Source of the DNA: Luteimonas aestuarii
Lineage (GTDB): Bacteria; Pseudomonadota; Gammaproteobacteria; Xanthomonadales; Xanthomonadaceae
Direction: 5' to 3'
DNA: 64,000 nucleotides
Assembly (NCBI RefSeq): GCF_004357985.1
Contig: NZ_SMTF01000008.1
Span: 1 to 64,000 of the forward strand
Position 1 is the first letter of the stretch. Every line of letters begins with the position of its first letter. The position numbers and the translations under genes were made by a program. The notes under the pieces are model-generated. The model did no database searches, was not told where the DNA came from, and saw nothing but the letters and a program-made list of their open reading frames with translations. Positions 8,401 through 16,461 of the stretch are shown piece by piece.

Positions 8401-8963
8401 TGTTCGCGTTCGCGCTGGCGATCTTCCTGGTCTACCTGGTGATGGCGTCGCAGTTCGAATCGCTGCTGCATCCGTTCGTCATACTGTTCACCATCCCGCT
8501 GGCGCTGGTGGGCGCGGTGCTGGCGTTGCTGGTCACCGGCAACACGATTTCGGTGGTGGTGTTCATCGGCCTGATCCTGATGGTGGGCCTGGTGGTGAAG
8601 AACGCGATCATCCTGATCGACAAGGTCAACCAGCTGCGCGAGGACGGCCTGGCCAAGGCCGATGCGATGGTGGAAGGTGCGCGTTCCCGCCTGCGCCCGA
8701 TCATCATGACCTCGCTGTGCACGGTGTTCGGCTTCATGCCGCTGGCGCTGGCCTTCGGCGAAGGCGCGGAAGTGCGTTCGCCGATGGCGATCACCGTGAT
8801 CGGCGGCGTGATCGTGTCCACCCTGCTGACGCTGGTGGTGATCCCGGTGGTCTACGACCTGATGGACCGCCGTGGCGACGACTGGTACCGCGAACGCGGC
8901 CGTCGCGCGCGTGGCGTTCTGGAAGGCGGAGATATGGATGCGCGCGGAGTCGAACCTGCATGA
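5472..8963 (+). CDS. RND-family efflux permease, first of two
   Basis: This 1163-residue inner-membrane pump has the full RND plan: TM1, a large periplasmic loop, TM2-6, a second loop and the last TM bundle. The proton-relay pair is present as GLVVDDS in TM4 (about residue 464). It is roughly 100 residues longer than usual. Part of the excess is a segment at about 556-636, between TM6 and TM7, that contains one or two extra hydrophobic stretches (YWLWFGIAWVLV, LLVAVVGPVM); another part is an Ala/Ser-rich insert near residues 275-315. It overlaps the adaptor and the next permease by ATGA. With two different permeases behind one adaptor it resembles MdtABC/MuxABC systems. Confidence 0.93.
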   Translation: MNRIEDDMAGAHAGPGPGERARGGLIEFSTRRRVTVAMVTISLLLFGWIALGNLKVNLLPDLSFPTLTVRTEYTGAAPAEIETLVSQPVEEALGVVKGLRKMRSVSRTGQSDVVLEFAWGTDMDQASLEVRDKLESLRLPLEVAPPVLLRFNPSTEPILRLALAAKGEGDPVRQLTELRRYADDDLKKKLEPVPGVAAVRVGGGLEDEIQVELDTQQLARIGLPVENVIQRLRQENVNLSGGRLEQGTQRYLVRTVNQFAGVEEIRNMLVATQSADTGASSGNSEVARIAAASGDAAVMAAAMASQGSTGSNAVADGRAVRLRDVAQVRQGYRERESIIRLDGREAVELAIYKEGDANTVATADAVHARIAQLQKELPPDIELRVVDDQAKFIRAAISDVKFDAVLGGTLAILIIFLFLRNGWSTFVVGLSLPVSIIATFFFMDQLGLSLNVMSLSGLALATGLVVDDSIVVLESIAKARERGMGVLEAAIAGTREVSMAVVASTLTLIAVFLPLVFVDGIAGQLFRDQAITVALAVAISLAVAMTLIPMLSALKSDSSLRFADEPPRERWRPRKVWQKPFAAVVRGIGAVLYWLWFGIAWVLVRAWRLLVAVVGPVMRKASDLAMKPYDAAERGYLRLLPGALRRPGLVLGVAGACFVATLAIVPMLGTDLIPQLAQDRFEMTVKLPPGTPLRETDRVMRDVQAGHADDDAIDALFGYSGSGTRLDANPTDSGENVGKLTIVMADGGSRAIEASLTERLRDTMSRIPGVQVDFSRPALFSFSTPLEIELRGQDLDSLAVAGQRIAALLRANPQYADVKSTVEQGAPEIQVLFDQTRAGALGLTTRDVADAVVRSVRGEVATRYNFRDRKIDVLVRAQEDQRDSVEAIRNLIVNPQAARPVRLSAVADVVATTGPSEIHRADQVRVAVVSANLRGIDLGTAVSDVRRMVAENPLGAGVSMHIGGQGEELSQSIASLLFAFALAIFLVYLVMASQFESLLHPFVILFTIPLALVGAVLALLVTGNTISVVVFIGLILMVGLVVKNAIILIDKVNQLREDGLAKADAMVEGARSRLRPIIMTSLCTVFGFMPLALAFGEGAEVRSPMAITVIGGVIVSTLLTLVVIPVVYDLMDRRGDDWYRERGRRARGVLEGGDMDARGVEPA

Positions 8964-11900
8964 GCATTGCCGAGCTCAGCCTGCGCCGCCCGGTCACCAC
9001 GGTGATGCTGTTCGTGTCGCTGTTCGTGGTTGGCCTGATCGCTTCGTTCCGGCTGCCGCTGGAAGCGCTGCCGGACGTGTCGGCGCCGTTCCTGTTCATC
9101 CAGCTTCCCTACGAGGGTTCGACGCCGGAGGAAGTGGAGCAGAACGTGCTGCGCCCGGCGGAGGAGGCGCTGGCGACGTTGAGCGGCGTGAAGCGCATGT
9201 TCGCCTCGGCCAATTCCGAGGGCGCACAGGTGTTCATGGAGTTCACCGACTGGGACCGTGACGTGGCGATCATCGCCTCGGAGGCACGCGAGCGCATCGA
9301 CGCGATCCGCGGCGACCTGCCCGACGACTTCCAGCGCTACTTCGTCTTCAAGTGGTCCACCGCGGATGCGCCGGTGCTTCGCGTTCGCCTCGCTGGCGAC
9401 ACCGACCTGACCACCGCCTATGATCTGATCGATAGGCAACTCAAGCGCAGGATCGAGCGCGTGCCCGGCGTGGGGCGCGTGGAGATCAATGGCGCGCCGC
9501 CGAACGAGGTGGAGATCGCGATCGATCCCGAGCGCCTCAATGCGCACGGCCTTGAGCTCAATGCGCTCGGCCAGCGCCTGCAGACGCTCAATTTCTCCGT
9601 GTCCGCCGGGATGGTGGAGGACGGCGGGCGCCGGTTCCGGGTGCAGCCGGTGGGAGAGATCGCCGACCTCGAGCAGTTCCGGCAGTTGCCGTTGAACGAC
9701 CGCGGGCTGCGCCTGGGCGATGTCGCCGACGTGCAGCTGCGTCCACAGCGGATGAACTACGGACGTCGCCTCGACGGGCGCTCCGCGGTGGGGCTGGACA
9801 TCTTCAAGGAGCGGGACGCCAATCTGGTGGAGGTGGCGCGCGAGGCGCTTGCCGAACTTGACCGTGCCCGCACCGAACCGGGCCTGGAAGGCATCGACGT
9901 CAAGGTCATCCAGAACATGGGCGAGGAGGTCACGGGCTCGTTGCTCGAGCTGGCCGAGGCTGGTGCCATTGGCCTCGCGCTGTCGATCCTGGTGCTGTTC
10001 TTCTTCCTGCGCCACTGGCCGTCGACGCTGATGGTCACGCTGGCCATCCCGATCTGCTTCGTGATGACGCTCGGGTTCATGCACTTCTTCGGCGTGACCC
10101 TCAACGTGCTGACGCTGATGGGGCTGTTGCTGGCGGTCGGCATGCTGGTCGACAACGCCGTCGTGGTGGTGGAGAGCATCTACCAGGAGCGCGAGCGGCA
10201 TCCGGACCGCCCGGTGTTCTCTTCGATCCTCGGCACGCGCAACGTAGCCATCGCACTCTCGGCGGGCACGCTCAGCCACTGCATCGTGTTCCTGCCCAAC
10301 CTGCTGGGCGAGACCAACCAGGTCAGCATCTTCATGGCGCAGATCGCGGTGACCATCACGATCTCGCTGCTCGCTTCGTGGCTGGTCGCGGTGAGCCTGA
10401 TCCCGATGCTCTCCGCGCGGATGAAGACGCCGCCGGCGGTCTCCAACCCGGCAGGCCTGATCCCGCGCATGCAGCGCGGCTACGGCCGGCTGTTGCGCTG
10501 GACGCTGGAACATCGGGGCTGGAGCGTGCTGGGCATCGCCCTGATCGTGGCGATCAGCGTGTTGCCGATGACCAAGACCAGGTTCGACATGTTCGGCGGT
10601 GGAGACGGTGGCAACGAAGTCACCATCTACTACCAGTGGAAAGGCAGCTACAACAAGGAGCAACGTTCGCAGGAAGTGGCCCGGATCGAGCAGTTCCTGG
10701 ACGGCAACCGCGAACGGCTTGGCATCAGCCAGGTGTACTCGTGGTTCAGCGAGCAGGGCGACTCGGGCACGGTCGTGACCTTCGGCGGTTCGAAGGTGGA
10801 CCTGCGTGCGAAGAGCGACCTGCTGAGTGCGGAGTTGCCGAAATCCGCACGCGCCGAGGTGGGCGTCCGTGGCAGCGGGGGCGGCCAGGGCGGTGGCGGG
10901 CAGGGCGGCCAGAACGTGCAGGTGCTGCTGGTCGGCGACTCGTCACAGGTACTCCGCGAGCTGGGCACGGACATCGTGCCGATGCTGGAGCGACGCCCGG
11001 AGCTGCGCGACGTGCGCATCGACGATGGCGACACCAACCAGGAGCTGATCGTACGCGTCGACCGCGAGCGTGCGGGCGCCTATGGCTTCAGTGCGGAACA
11101 GGTGTCCAGCTTCGTCGGCATGGCGCTGCGCGGCAGCCCGCTGCGCGAGTTCCGCCGTGGCGAGACCGAGGTGCCGGTGTGGGTGCGGTTCGCTGGTGCG
11201 GAAGGCTTTACCGAGGCGGACATCGCGGGCTTCATGATCCGGTCGCCGGGGGGCCAGACCGTGCCGTTGATGAGCATGGTGGATCTCGTGCTGGTACCGA
11301 CGGCCACCCGCATCTCGCGCACCAACCGGCAGACCACGCTGGCCATCCAGGCGAACCTCGAGGGCGATGCCACCATGCCGGACGCGCGTCGGGCGATGGA
11401 GGCCACGCTGGCCTCGGTGGCATTCCCTGCTGGCTATGGGCACAGCTTCGATGGCAGCGGCTTCGAGGAAGACCAGCAGGCGATGCAGCAGATGCTGTTC
11501 AACCTCGTGCTGGCCCTGCTGATGATCTACGTGCTGATGGCGGCGGTGTTCGAGTCGCTGCTGTTCCCCTCTGCCATCATGAGCTGCGTGGTGTTCTCGA
11601 TCTTCGGCGTGTTCTGGCTGTTCTGGATCACCGGTACCGCCTTCACCATCATGGCGCTGATCGGCGTGCTGGTGTTGATGGGCGTGGTGGTGAACAACGG
11701 CATCATCATGGTCGAGCACATCAATACCCTTCGCCGGCGCGGGATGGCGCGCACCGATGCGCTGGTGGAAGGCAGCCGCGAACGCCTGCGTCCGATCCTG
11801 ATGACCATGGGCACGGCGATCCTGGCGATGATCCCGATCTCGCTGAGCAGCACCGTGGTGCTGGGTGGCCTGGCCTACTCGCCGATGGCGCGTGCGGTGG

Positions 11901-12049
11901 CCGGCGGCCTGGCGTTCTCGACGGTGGTCAGCCTGCTGTTCCTGCCGACGATCTATGCGCTGCTCGATGACCTGGCGAATGGCACCCGCCGCCTTCTCGC
12001 CGATGCCCGCATGCGCCGCTCGCAAAAGCAGCTGCTGGAAACGACATGA
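8960..12049 (+). CDS. RND-family efflux permease, second of two
   Basis: The start is ATG 8960, overlapping the previous stop as ATGA. The 1029-residue product has standard RND topology. TM4 carries DN (GMLVDNAV, about residue 398) in place of the DD of AcrB, a change found in other active RND pumps. A Gly/Gln-rich loop at about 637-652 lies in the second periplasmic domain. It probably works with the adaptor and first permease, possibly as a mixed trimer. It overlaps the CPBP protease gene by 4 bases. No outer-membrane factor or regulator is adjacent. Confidence 0.92.
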   Translation: MSIAELSLRRPVTTVMLFVSLFVVGLIASFRLPLEALPDVSAPFLFIQLPYEGSTPEEVEQNVLRPAEEALATLSGVKRMFASANSEGAQVFMEFTDWDRDVAIIASEARERIDAIRGDLPDDFQRYFVFKWSTADAPVLRVRLAGDTDLTTAYDLIDRQLKRRIERVPGVGRVEINGAPPNEVEIAIDPERLNAHGLELNALGQRLQTLNFSVSAGMVEDGGRRFRVQPVGEIADLEQFRQLPLNDRGLRLGDVADVQLRPQRMNYGRRLDGRSAVGLDIFKERDANLVEVAREALAELDRARTEPGLEGIDVKVIQNMGEEVTGSLLELAEAGAIGLALSILVLFFFLRHWPSTLMVTLAIPICFVMTLGFMHFFGVTLNVLTLMGLLLAVGMLVDNAVVVVESIYQERERHPDRPVFSSILGTRNVAIALSAGTLSHCIVFLPNLLGETNQVSIFMAQIAVTITISLLASWLVAVSLIPMLSARMKTPPAVSNPAGLIPRMQRGYGRLLRWTLEHRGWSVLGIALIVAISVLPMTKTRFDMFGGGDGGNEVTIYYQWKGSYNKEQRSQEVARIEQFLDGNRERLGISQVYSWFSEQGDSGTVVTFGGSKVDLRAKSDLLSAELPKSARAEVGVRGSGGGQGGGGQGGQNVQVLLVGDSSQVLRELGTDIVPMLERRPELRDVRIDDGDTNQELIVRVDRERAGAYGFSAEQVSSFVGMALRGSPLREFRRGETEVPVWVRFAGAEGFTEADIAGFMIRSPGGQTVPLMSMVDLVLVPTATRISRTNRQTTLAIQANLEGDATMPDARRAMEATLASVAFPAGYGHSFDGSGFEEDQQAMQQMLFNLVLALLMIYVLMAAVFESLLFPSAIMSCVVFSIFGVFWLFWITGTAFTIMALIGVLVLMGVVVNNGIIMVEHINTLRRRGMARTDALVEGSRERLRPILMTMGTAILAMIPISLSSTVVLGGLAYSPMARAVAGGLAFSTVVSLLFLPTIYALLDDLANGTRRLLADARMRRSQKQLLETT

Positions 12050-12765
12050 TCCCAGACGCCGTCATCGATGCCTGCCTGCAGGCGGCCGTCGTGCTGGGCC
12101 TCGGCCTGGCCGGTGCGCTGCATGCACCCCGGCATTTCCGTTGGCGCTGGCTGCTGGCGGCAGCGGGATTGATCGTGTTGCACGACGCGCTGCTGCTGCG
12201 CCTGTACGGACTGGTGCCGGAACTCGTGGCCGGGGCGCGCTGGAACTGGACCGGCAAGTGGCTGGCCACGCTTGCGTTCCTGGCGATCGCGGCCCTGCCG
12301 ATGTTCGGATGGCGCCGGAGTGGCATCACCCTCGCGCAGGCAAAAGGCGCGGGCCTGGGTTGGCTGGTGTTCGCGGTGCTGGCGATCGGGTTGTTGGCCG
12401 CGGGCGCCTATTACGGCGACGGCCCGGCCGATGCCGGCACCATCGCCTACCAGTGGACGATGCCCGGCATCGAGGAAGAACTGTTCTATCGCGGCGTGCT
12501 TCTTCTGGCGCTGAACGAGGCCTTCCGCGCACGATGGAGGGTGCTCGGGATCGAGATCGGCTGGGGCGGGGTGCTGTCCTGCGTGGCATTCGGGCTGATC
12601 CACGCGATGGCCTATCGCGATGGCGCGGTGTCGTTCGAGTGGGGCGCGTTCCTGGTGACGGGCGTGCCCGCCGTGGTGCTGCTGTGGCTGCGCGAGCGCA
12701 CGGGCAGCCTGCTGGCGCCGGTGCTGGCGCACAACGTGGTCAATGGCGCGTTCGTGATCTTCTGA
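12046..12765 (+). CDS. CPBP-family intramembrane metalloprotease
   Basis: This 239-residue protein has about seven hydrophobic segments. It carries the family's catalytic motifs: EEELFYRG (about 143-150, the EExxxR motif), FGLIHA (second motif with His) and HNVVNG near the C-terminus. CPBP (Abi/Rce1-type) proteases cleave membrane-associated substrates. It starts inside the last codons of the RND permease and is probably the last gene of the efflux operon, so it may process or control pump parts; no direct evidence supports that. The motifs look intact. Confidence 0.9.
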   Translation: MIPDAVIDACLQAAVVLGLGLAGALHAPRHFRWRWLLAAAGLIVLHDALLLRLYGLVPELVAGARWNWTGKWLATLAFLAIAALPMFGWRRSGITLAQAKGAGLGWLVFAVLAIGLLAAGAYYGDGPADAGTIAYQWTMPGIEEELFYRGVLLLALNEAFRARWRVLGIEIGWGGVLSCVAFGLIHAMAYRDGAVSFEWGAFLVTGVPAVVLLWLRERTGSLLAPVLAHNVVNGAFVIF

Positions 12766-12780
12766 AGCAGCGCGGCTGGC

Positions 12781-14046
12781 TCAGCCGAACACCTTGCCGA
12801 ACACGCGGATGCCCGCCACCCAGACACCAATGCTGGACCCGAGGTTGGTCAGCACGAAGTTGAGCAGGGTGCGCGACACCCGGTTGCGGTACCAGCCGCC
12901 GATCGCCTGTGCATCGTCGCGCAACGTCATGAAATCGCCGTACGCGGGCTTGCGCAGGTGGGCCTCGACCATCGCACTGAACAGCCCCGGCGACAGGCCG
13001 GGGGGGCGGATGGGTTTCAGCGGCGCGGCAATCGCCGAGACCAGTACGCTCAGTGGATGGCCAGCGGCCAGCACGGTACCGAGTGCAGCGAATCCCGCGG
13101 TGAACACCACCCACTGCACCACCAGTTCGCGACCCAGCTCCGCGCCGCCCTGGTAGTAGCCCCAACCGATCGCGGCCGCGATCAGCACCATGAAGCCGGT
13201 GGTGATCCAGCGCATCAGGTGCGACTTCCGCACGGCTTCCAGTTCGTCCCGGACGGCGGCCGGAGGCGAATCGTCGTGTTCGAGGTGGCGCGCCAAACCC
13301 GCCAGGTGCCCGGCGCCCACCACGGCAAGCACGCGCTTCGCGTCGGCGGGCACCTCGCGCAGGCGCGCGGCCATGTAGCGGTCGCGTTCGGCGATGACGG
13401 CCTCGTAGAGCGCCGGATTGCTCTGCGCGAACTCGCCGAAGCTCGATTCCAGGATGTCGCCCTGCTTCAGCTTTTCGATCTCGTCCTCGTCCATCTCCTC
13501 GCTGCTCAGCAGGCCCACCATCAGGCTGGCGATGAACTTCAGGTTGCCGAAGAAGCCGAGCTTGCCGAAGGCGCGGCGGAAGGTCAGGCCCACGTTGCGA
13601 TCGATCAGCTCCATCTTCAGGCCGCGCGCTGCGGCCAGTGCCACGGCACGCTTAAGCTCGGCACCCGGCTCGATCCCGAACTGTTCGGCGATCCTGCGCT
13701 GGTACGCACCCAGCGCCAGGTTGGCGGCGAACAGCGCGCCGTGGCCCTTGCGGATCACGTCGACCAGGTTCAGCCGCGCCAGCGCGTCCGGATCGTTCAG
13801 GGCCTGCAGCCGCTGGCTGTCCAGTTCCACTGCAACCGTATCGAAGTCGCCGCTCGTGATCGCGTGCTCCACCGCATCCACGCTGGTCCGCGACACGTGT
13901 GCCGTGCCCAACAGGGTGTAGTGCACGCCGTTGCGTTCGACGATGGCGTGGGGCTGCGACTGCCAATGGACAGGCATGCCCTGTGGATCGGGATCGACGT
14001 CTTGCAAGGTATTCGTGTCCTGCGGAACGGGAAGGGGGCGCAACAT
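12781..14046 (-). CDS. TraB/PrgY-family membrane protein
   Basis: The protein begins with the TraB-domain core (VERNGVHYTLLGTAHVS), with the GTAH and later GAGHL motifs typical of TraB/GumN proteins. The last ~150 residues hold several membrane segments, as in PrgY-like members. The family is related to erythromycin-esterase/Tiki-type hydrolases, but its bacterial role is unsettled. The start is uncertain. ATG 14046 is used here, GTG 14115 and ATG 13977 are in frame, and none has a good ribosome binding site. A perfect 8-bp hairpin (ACGGCGCC, loop ATGA on the plus strand, 14051-14070) sits just upstream of ATG 14046. The gene converges with the CPBP gene 15 bases away. Confidence 0.85.
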   Translation of the reverse strand: MLRPLPVPQDTNTLQDVDPDPQGMPVHWQSQPHAIVERNGVHYTLLGTAHVSRTSVDAVEHAITSGDFDTVAVELDSQRLQALNDPDALARLNLVDVIRKGHGALFAANLALGAYQRRIAEQFGIEPGAELKRAVALAAARGLKMELIDRNVGLTFRRAFGKLGFFGNLKFIASLMVGLLSSEEMDEDEIEKLKQGDILESSFGEFAQSNPALYEAVIAERDRYMAARLREVPADAKRVLAVVGAGHLAGLARHLEHDDSPPAAVRDELEAVRKSHLMRWITTGFMVLIAAAIGWGYYQGGAELGRELVVQWVVFTAGFAALGTVLAAGHPLSVLVSAIAAPLKPIRPPGLSPGLFSAMVEAHLRKPAYGDFMTLRDDAQAIGGWYRNRVSRTLLNFVLTNLGSSIGVWVAGIRVFGKVFG

Positions 14047-14170
14047 GCAGACGGCGCCATGAGGCGCCGTTGCGTGTGATGGAACGTGATCGCTGGAAGC
14101 TAGGTTAGTCGCCACGTCCAGTTGAAGGAAGTGCCGCGGGCTCGCTGTGCGGCACGTGGTCGCAGCGGGT

Positions 14171-15229
14171 TCAGCAGCGGGCGTGGCTCAACCCCGAGCG
14201 GGCATAGTCGTGGTCCAGCTCTCCACGCGCATCGGCTGGAACGCCTCGCGTCACCGACGCTTCCGGCATCATGAAGCCGACGATGCGTGCGACGGTGCCT
14301 GGGTCGCGCAAGAGCCGACGGTGGCCGAGGCCATCCGTGGCTAGCAGGTTGGCACCAGGCCACGCCGATGCAACCGTCTCGCCGTTGAAGAACGGTACTT
14401 CGCGATCCTCTCGATCATGCACGACCAGCAGCGGTGGAAGTTCGCGCACCCCCGGCAGCGCCGGTATGTCGAAATCCTCCCAGGCGCGTGCAAGGCGTCG
14501 TTCGGCTTGTTCCCGGAAGGCGGCGGCGACCGCGGCGCTGGCCCCGACCGTACTCGCAAACGGTTCGATCGCAGCGGAAGGCAGTGCGAACGGTGCGACG
14601 AACGTCATGCGCCGTGGCCCTTGCCAGCCATCGCGCAGGGCCAAGGCGGCCACTGCGCAGCCGCCGGAGTGGGCGATCAATCCAGCCAATGGGCCGGTCG
14701 ATGCCGCCACCACGCGCAGCGCATCGACGATTTCGATGAAGGTCACCCGGTTGCCCCCAAGCCGGCTCGGACCGGAGGCGCCATGTGCTGGGGCATCGAA
14801 CATGACCACGCGGAAACCGGCTTCGAGCAGCGGCGGCACGAAGGCGTGCATCTGTGCACCGTGCCCGCCCCAGCCATGCAGCAGCAGCACGGTCGGGCCC
14901 GCGCCCCAGGACCAGGACACGACCTCGCGGCCGTGGACACGATGCGTCTTGCGTTCGCCTCGCGGCAGCCAGTGCCGCGCATCGGGCCGTGGCCGGGTGC
15001 GGGGCGCGGTGAACCAGATGCGGTCGAAAAGACGCACGGCCGAGGCCGGATGCAGCCGGCTCAACATGTGCATCGCGCTGCGCAACAGCCGCAATTTCCA
15101 GTCCCGCCTAAGCCATGCCGCTTCGGCCGCTGCGGGCGAGGCGACCGCTTCCAGATCCGGGGAAGTTGCCGCGGCGTGCACGTCATTAATACGAACGGTC
15201 GTGCTAATTTCTTGGAGTGAAGCATCCAT
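14171..15229 (-). CDS. Alpha/beta-hydrolase, under TetR control
   Basis: This 352-residue alpha/beta-hydrolase has oxyanion-hole motif HGWGG (118-122), nucleophile Ser188 in AHSGGC, acid Asp272 or 275 (HDREDREVP) and His303 (GLGHRR). The nucleophile elbow is A-H-S-G-G, slightly off the usual GxSxG. ATG 15229 is supported by AGGAGA 5 bases upstream. It lies 18 bases after the TetR gene on the same strand, so TetR and hydrolase form one operon. Codons 10-13 overlap a copy of the TetR operator (15191-15202). The substrate is unknown; such pairs often detoxify or hydrolyse small esters sensed by the regulator. Confidence 0.88.
   Translation of the reverse strand: MDASLQEISTTVRINDVHAAATSPDLEAVASPAAAEAAWLRRDWKLRLLRSAMHMLSRLHPASAVRLFDRIWFTAPRTRPRPDARHWLPRGERKTHRVHGREVVSWSWGAGPTVLLLHGWGGHGAQMHAFVPPLLEAGFRVVMFDAPAHGASGPSRLGGNRVTFIEIVDALRVVAASTGPLAGLIAHSGGCAVAALALRDGWQGPRRMTFVAPFALPSAAIEPFASTVGASAAVAAAFREQAERRLARAWEDFDIPALPGVRELPPLLVVHDREDREVPFFNGETVASAWPGANLLATDGLGHRRLLRDPGTVARIVGFMMPEASVTRGVPADARGELDHDYARSGLSHARC
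15191..15202. promoter_or_regulatory. Second TetR-type operator copy, inside the hydrolase coding region
   Basis: ACGAACGGTCGT is the exact reverse complement of the 12-base core at 15874-15885 upstream of the tetR gene. Flanking TTA/TAA bases are also similar. It lies within the first ~14 codons of the hydrolase as annotated, so it may act as a roadblock site or mark an internal promoter for a shorter hydrolase. Confidence 0.6.
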
Positions 15230-15247
15230 CCGGATCTCCTGCGGGGC

Positions 15248-15856
15248 TCAGGCGTTGGGGGAGTAGCTGCGGATCAGGCGGTCGAACGCGCGCAGGCCGC
15301 GCTCGGCGGCTTCGGCATAGCCGGTCAGGCCGGCATCGTGGTGGATCATCAGGGCGATGCCGTAGAGCTCGAAGGCAACCTGCATGGTGTCGGTGCCTTT
15401 CGCCAGCTCACCCGCATCCACGGCCAGCTGGACAGAGCGCGCGAGTTGTTCGCGCCAGTCGACCTCATGTTGCAGCAGGCGGTCACGGATGGGGCCGGGG
15501 CGATCGTCGTATTCGCTGGCGGCCGCGAGGAACAGGCAGCCGCCATCTTCTTCATGGCGTACCCAGTCGAACCAGTTCGCCATGATCGCGCGCAGCCGCG
15601 GCAGGCCGCGCCGCTCCCTGAGCGCCGGCACCAGGACATGCCCGACGAAGCGCTCGCCAGCCAGATCCAGCGTGGCCAGCTGCAGCTCCTCGCGGGAACC
15701 GAAATGGGCGAACACGCCGCTTTTCGACATCCCGACCTGGGCGGCGAGGGCGCCGATGGTCAGGCCTTCCAGCCCGGCGACGCAGGCCAGCGAGTAGGAA
15801 CGCGCGAGGATGGCCTCGCGCGTGGTGGCACCCTTGGTGGGGGAGGGCGACATCAT
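15248..15856 (-). CDS. TetR/AcrR-family transcriptional regulator
   Basis: This ~202-residue regulator has an N-terminal TetR helix-turn-helix (TIGALAAQVGMSKSGVFAHF, about residues 35-54) and a C-terminal ligand domain (TetR_C family, with FDWVRHEEDGGCLF). ATG codons at 15856 and 15853 or GTG 15859 could start it; none has a clear ribosome binding site. A palindrome 17 bases upstream (15873-15886) is its likely own operator. The hydrolase follows in the same operon, so it probably represses both until an effector, perhaps the hydrolase substrate, binds. Confidence 0.9.
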   Translation of the reverse strand: MMSPSPTKGATTREAILARSYSLACVAGLEGLTIGALAAQVGMSKSGVFAHFGSREELQLATLDLAGERFVGHVLVPALRERRGLPRLRAIMANWFDWVRHEEDGGCLFLAAASEYDDRPGPIRDRLLQHEVDWREQLARSVQLAVDAGELAKGTDTMQVAFELYGIALMIHHDAGLTGYAEAAERGLRAFDRLIRSYSPNA

Positions 15857-15872
15857 CACGTCGCCATTAAAG

Positions 15873-15886
15873 AACGACCGTTCGTT
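15873..15886. promoter_or_regulatory. Near-palindromic TetR operator upstream of the tetR gene
   Basis: AACGACCGTTCGTT matches its own reverse complement at 12 of 14 positions and sits between TTAAAG and TTTAA flanks, just before the regulator gene. The same 12-base core recurs inverted at 15191-15202. Size, symmetry and place fit an autoregulatory TetR operator. Confidence 0.65.
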
Positions 15887-15890
15887 TTAA

Positions 15891-16448
15891 TCAATCGCCG
15901 TTCGTCGGATTGATGCGATCACTCGGCAAAGCGCCCGCCGCGCCTTCATGGCCGAGGGCGCGCTGCATGAATACGGTGTCGAGCCAGCGGCCATGCTTGA
16001 ACGCAATCCCGGGGAAAGTGCCGATGTGGCGGAAGCCAAAACGTTCGTGCAGCCGGATCGACGCCATGTTGCCCGGGTCGCCGATGACAGAAACCATCTG
16101 TCGATAGCCGCGGTTCGTGCATTCCTCGACCAGGCGCTCCATCAATGCAGTGCCGATGCCCTCGCCCTGATGCGCGGGAGAGACATAGACGGAATTCTCG
16201 ACGGTATGCCGGTAGCCGGCACGCGCGCGGAAACTGCTGGCGTAGGCGTAGCCGGCGAACGCCCCGTCCGATTCGGCGACGAGATACGGGTAGCCCGCGG
16301 CCAGCAGGTGCTGCATGCGCATGGCCATCTCGGCCGCGTCCGGAACTTCGAGTTCGTAGGTGTTGATGCCATGGCGCACTTCGCCCGCGTAAAGCGCTGC
16401 GATCTGGGGCGCGTCGGCCAAGGCTGCATCGCGGATGGCCAGCGCCAT
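15891..16448 (-). CDS. GNAT-family N-acetyltransferase, phosphinothricin acetyltransferase-like
   Basis: This 185-residue protein has a GNAT fold. The first part (AIRDAALADAPQIAALYAGEV) and the acetyl-CoA loop (VSPAHQGEGIGTALM, with Q/R-x-x-G-x-G/A) match the Pat/Bar subgroup, which N-acetylates small amino-group compounds such as phosphinothricin or methionine derivatives. ATG 16448 lies 13 bases after the stop of the carbamoylputrescine amidase gene, so it probably belongs to the agmatine operon. A polyamine-related substrate is possible but not shown by the sequence. Confidence 0.88.
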   Translation of the reverse strand: MALAIRDAALADAPQIAALYAGEVRHGINTYELEVPDAAEMAMRMQHLLAAGYPYLVAESDGAFAGYAYASSFRARAGYRHTVENSVYVSPAHQGEGIGTALMERLVEECTNRGYRQMVSVIGDPGNMASIRLHERFGFRHIGTFPGIAFKHGRWLDTVFMQRALGHEGAAGALPSDRINPTNGD

Positions 16449-16461
16449 GGGTGTCCCGTCG

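Noticed and set aside
8960-12049. TM4 DN in place of DD in the second RND pump as a sign of inactivity
   Set aside because: Other RND pumps with DN at this place appear functional; the change alone says nothing.
14051-14070. Perfect 8-bp hairpin near the TraB-family gene start as a terminator
   Set aside because: It has no T-tract and may lie within the coding region if GTG 14115 is the start.
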